Source of the DNA: Cymbomonas tetramitiformis
Lineage: Eukaryota; Chlorophyta; Pyramimonadophyceae; Pyramimonadales; Pyramimonadaceae
Direction: 5' to 3'
Length of the DNA stretch: 64,000 bases
Assembly (NCBI GenBank): GCA_001247695.2
Contig: LGRX02034517.1
Coordinates: forward strand, 49,787 to 113,786
Position numbers and translations under genes: made by a program. Positions 62,644-64,000 of the stretch are shown in pieces. How positions within the stretch are numbered: position 1 is the stretch's first letter; each line of letters opens with the position of its first letter. The notes below the pieces were generated by a model. It saw nothing but the letters and a program-made list of their open reading frames with translations, did no database searches and was not told the origin of the DNA.

Positions 62644-63742
62644 CCCATGCCGCCACCATTACCGCAACCCAGACCCCACACTGAAAGTCGTCATACTGGG
62701 TGCGGAGTTTGGTGCACGTGACTTCGGTAGGGTTCCCCTGCCTCGTCCTTCTCTCGGCCCATGCTCGGGTGGCGTTCAGCAGCTCCGCATGCCCCCTCGC
62801 CCCTTCCCTCGGGTTGGGTCCGTAGGAGTCAAATAGGTGCACGTGGGTACCTCCCCCTTCCCCCGCCTGTTGGTCGAAGAAGAGGGCCCTCCAGTGCGCC
62901 CCGTCACACAGTGGCTGATAGGCGAACCTCCCGTTCGCAAGCAGGCCATCAATCCCGTCCTTGGCCAGCAATCTGGAGAGAAATTTTTGCTGGTTCATCT
63001 CCTCCGGCGGAGCCGGGTCAATTGTGTGGAGGTACCGGCCAAGCTGCACGTCCGATACCCGTCCCTCTACCGTGTAGAGGCCCCCCTCCCCTCGGGGGTT
63101 CGCACCCCGTGTCGGGTTCCTTGGGGGAGGCCGCTTTTCATCCCCCCCCACGGAGGGTTGGTCCGTAGCCTCCCTTTTTCTGAGAGACGCTTTGCTCTTG
63201 TCCCTGTCTTTGAGCTCTTTCCTAACTTTCCGCAGCTTGCCAACCGGAACAAAAACACAGTTGTTGTTCCTCCCCGCGAAATTCCTGCGGAGGGATGTCC
63301 TCCCTTCGGTGCCGTTGACATAGAAGAGACTACCCCCGTCCATTGCCTCTTTCCAGTACCACTTCCCCCTCTTGTGCATCCAGGGTGTGTTCTTCCTTTG
63401 GTTTCTCCAAATCCAAACTTCTGGGTCGTGGTGTGAGTCCACGATCCCCCCTGAGGTAGAGTCGGTTCGTTGCGCTCGTGTTATTCTAATTCGAATCTCG
63501 CGGTAGGTAATAACCATAATTCCTATCGTCACGAGGCATGCAACGATGGGCAATGCGGGCTGCTGGTTCATTATGGGTTCAAGGTGTCCCGGAAGCATGA
63601 GACTCGGTGACAAGAAATGCAACATTCTGCCAAATTTTGTGAACCCGCTTCTCTCCGGGTGGTCACCCTCTGTTATCAAGTTGGGGGTGTGATTACGAGA
63701 GGCTGTTAATATGGACGAGCAATAGGTTTTATTACTCTGCAA
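62342..63742 (-). CDS. LINE-1 ORF1 with Ulp1-like cysteine protease
   Basis: 466 codons; first ATG at 63742 (ATGCAATCA-type codon context uncertain). A hydrophobic segment (LPIVACLVTIGIMVITY) lies at about residue 66-82. A Trp/basic region (WIWRNQRKNTPWMHKRGKWY) follows. The Ulp1/C48-like domain spans about 250-365: CDGAHWRALFF (His), HLFDSYG (Asp), and TQYDDFQCGVWV (Gln, Cys), so the catalytic set is complete. The C-terminus is Gly/Gln/Arg-rich. Ulp1 enzymes cut SUMO/NEDD8-type bonds; in a retroelement it may process element proteins or strip SUMO from host factors, which is inference. Confidence 0.7.
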   Translation of the reverse strand: MQSNKTYCSSILTASRNHTPNLITEGDHPERSGFTKFGRMLHFLSPSLMLPGHLEPIMNQQPALPIVACLVTIGIMVITYREIRIRITRAQRTDSTSGGIVDSHHDPEVWIWRNQRKNTPWMHKRGKWYWKEAMDGGSLFYVNGTEGRTSLRRNFAGRNNNCVFVPVGKLRKVRKELKDRDKSKASLRKREATDQPSVGGDEKRPPPRNPTRGANPRGEGGLYTVEGRVSDVQLGRYLHTIDPAPPEEMNQQKFLSRLLAKDGIDGLLANGRFAYQPLCDGAHWRALFFDQQAGEGGGTHVHLFDSYGPNPREGARGHAELLNATRAWAERRTRQGNPTEVTCTKLRTQYDDFQCGVWVAVMVAAWGDWTKSPEKSTWPRAAHRAAGGTGKTANTRVAKQHRIVMQIATQQEEHAEGQADTRSGSSSRQKGSAQAAATSDGKWRGTSPAEETATDRRKDYTWQLGQ

Positions 63743-64000
63743 GTATCGTTCATTTGTCCTATTGCTACTGCGGCGCTCTGGCCTGCTTCTGCCGGGAGGT
63801 GTCGTCTTGTGTCCCCTCCAGGTTGTGCCTCCACGAAGTGCGCACGCCTGTCGGCACTCGGCATTGTCGGTTGCCCTTGTCCGGTGCCGGTCCTCAACCC
63901 ACCGTCTCCCTTCATACCCTGTGTGCCTGATCTCTGAGCTCGTCGATAAGCAATTTAATTCACTGTATGGCTGACAGTGTTCAATCCACTGCGCTCGAAA
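63743..64000. other. Upstream of LINE-1 ORF1
   Basis: Open minus-strand frame 63706-63915 has no motif. This may be the LINE 5' UTR, which would continue outside the window. Confidence 0.4.

Larger units (their letters stand above)
43680..63742 (-). mobile_element. LINE-1: Dualen/RandI-like non-LTR retrotransposon, split by two insertions
   Basis: Host pieces are 63742-59654, 51221-49353 and 48149-43680, about 10.4 kb in all. The reading continues across both insertions: the RT palm ends at the 8.4 kb transposon (59653) and resumes with PYKYLGMQVAL near 51185; the second Ulp1 domain ends at NEDTSVSV (49353) and resumes with YLYDPMGG (48149). Order: Ulp1-like ORF1; APE; RT; Ulp1-like; PCIF1-like; RNase H; zinc finger and RLE. 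An APE plus RLE plus RNase H layout is known from the Dualen/RandI group. Frameshifts, one TGG-to-TAG change and a missing 3' end mark it as dead. The 5' end may lie beyond 63742. Confidence 0.85.

Overview
The window is eukaryotic repeat-rich DNA. I see no rRNA, functional tRNA, CRISPR array, operon or recognisable housekeeping gene. Nearly everything I can name is a transposable element or the remains of one, often nested. GT-AG introns in one element (53272-53354, 53794-54540, 57773-57872), Ty1/copia LTR elements, a LINE carrying both an APE-type and a restriction-like endonuclease (a layout known from the Dualen/RandI group first described in green algae), a Mutator-type element and a hAT-type MITE all fit an alga or related protist. 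I cannot name the species.

Layout. 1-4600: minisatellites, a 1.8 kb non-autonomous LTR element (908-2703) inserted into an older reading frame, and palindromic repeats. 5149-7058: a small LTR element coding for one acidic Gag-like protein. 7833-19871: a complete 12 kb Ty1/copia element with 293-296 bp LTRs and a 5 bp target duplication; its pol is interrupted by a 205 bp hAT-type MITE (14042-14246) and a 2.3 kb Mutator-like element (15412-17728). 20561-28261: a short transposase-like remnant, then minus-strand Gag fragments of related copia elements, split by two members of a fold-back TIR family (23166-24913, 26863-27940). 29288-32466: repeats, a methyltransferase-like fragment and two copies of a 223 bp LTR-like sequence.

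32467-63742: mainly two large related LINEs on the minus strand. LINE-2 (about 33950-43430) is nearly continuous. LINE-1 (about 43680-63742) was split by two later insertions, a 1.19 kb unit (48155-49347) and an 8.4 kb TIR transposon (51226-59649). The reading frame continues across both insertion points, so the host LINE order can be read: ORF1 with a Ulp1-like cysteine protease; then APE endonuclease, reverse transcriptase, a second Ulp1-like protease, a PCIF1-like methyltransferase domain, RNase H, and a zinc-finger plus restriction-like endonuclease. The PCIF1-like domain is present in both LINEs and is the most unusual item in the window.

The 8.4 kb TIR transposon carries two divergent genes: a three-exon transposase-like gene (minus strand, family resembling DUF7869 proteins) and a broken plus-strand gene ending in a DNA-methyltransferase-like domain. 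An intron of the first gene, and a probable intron of the second, each hold a minisatellite built on the same 20 bp perfect palindrome. Frameshifts at homopolymer runs are common; some may be sequencing or assembly errors rather than decay.
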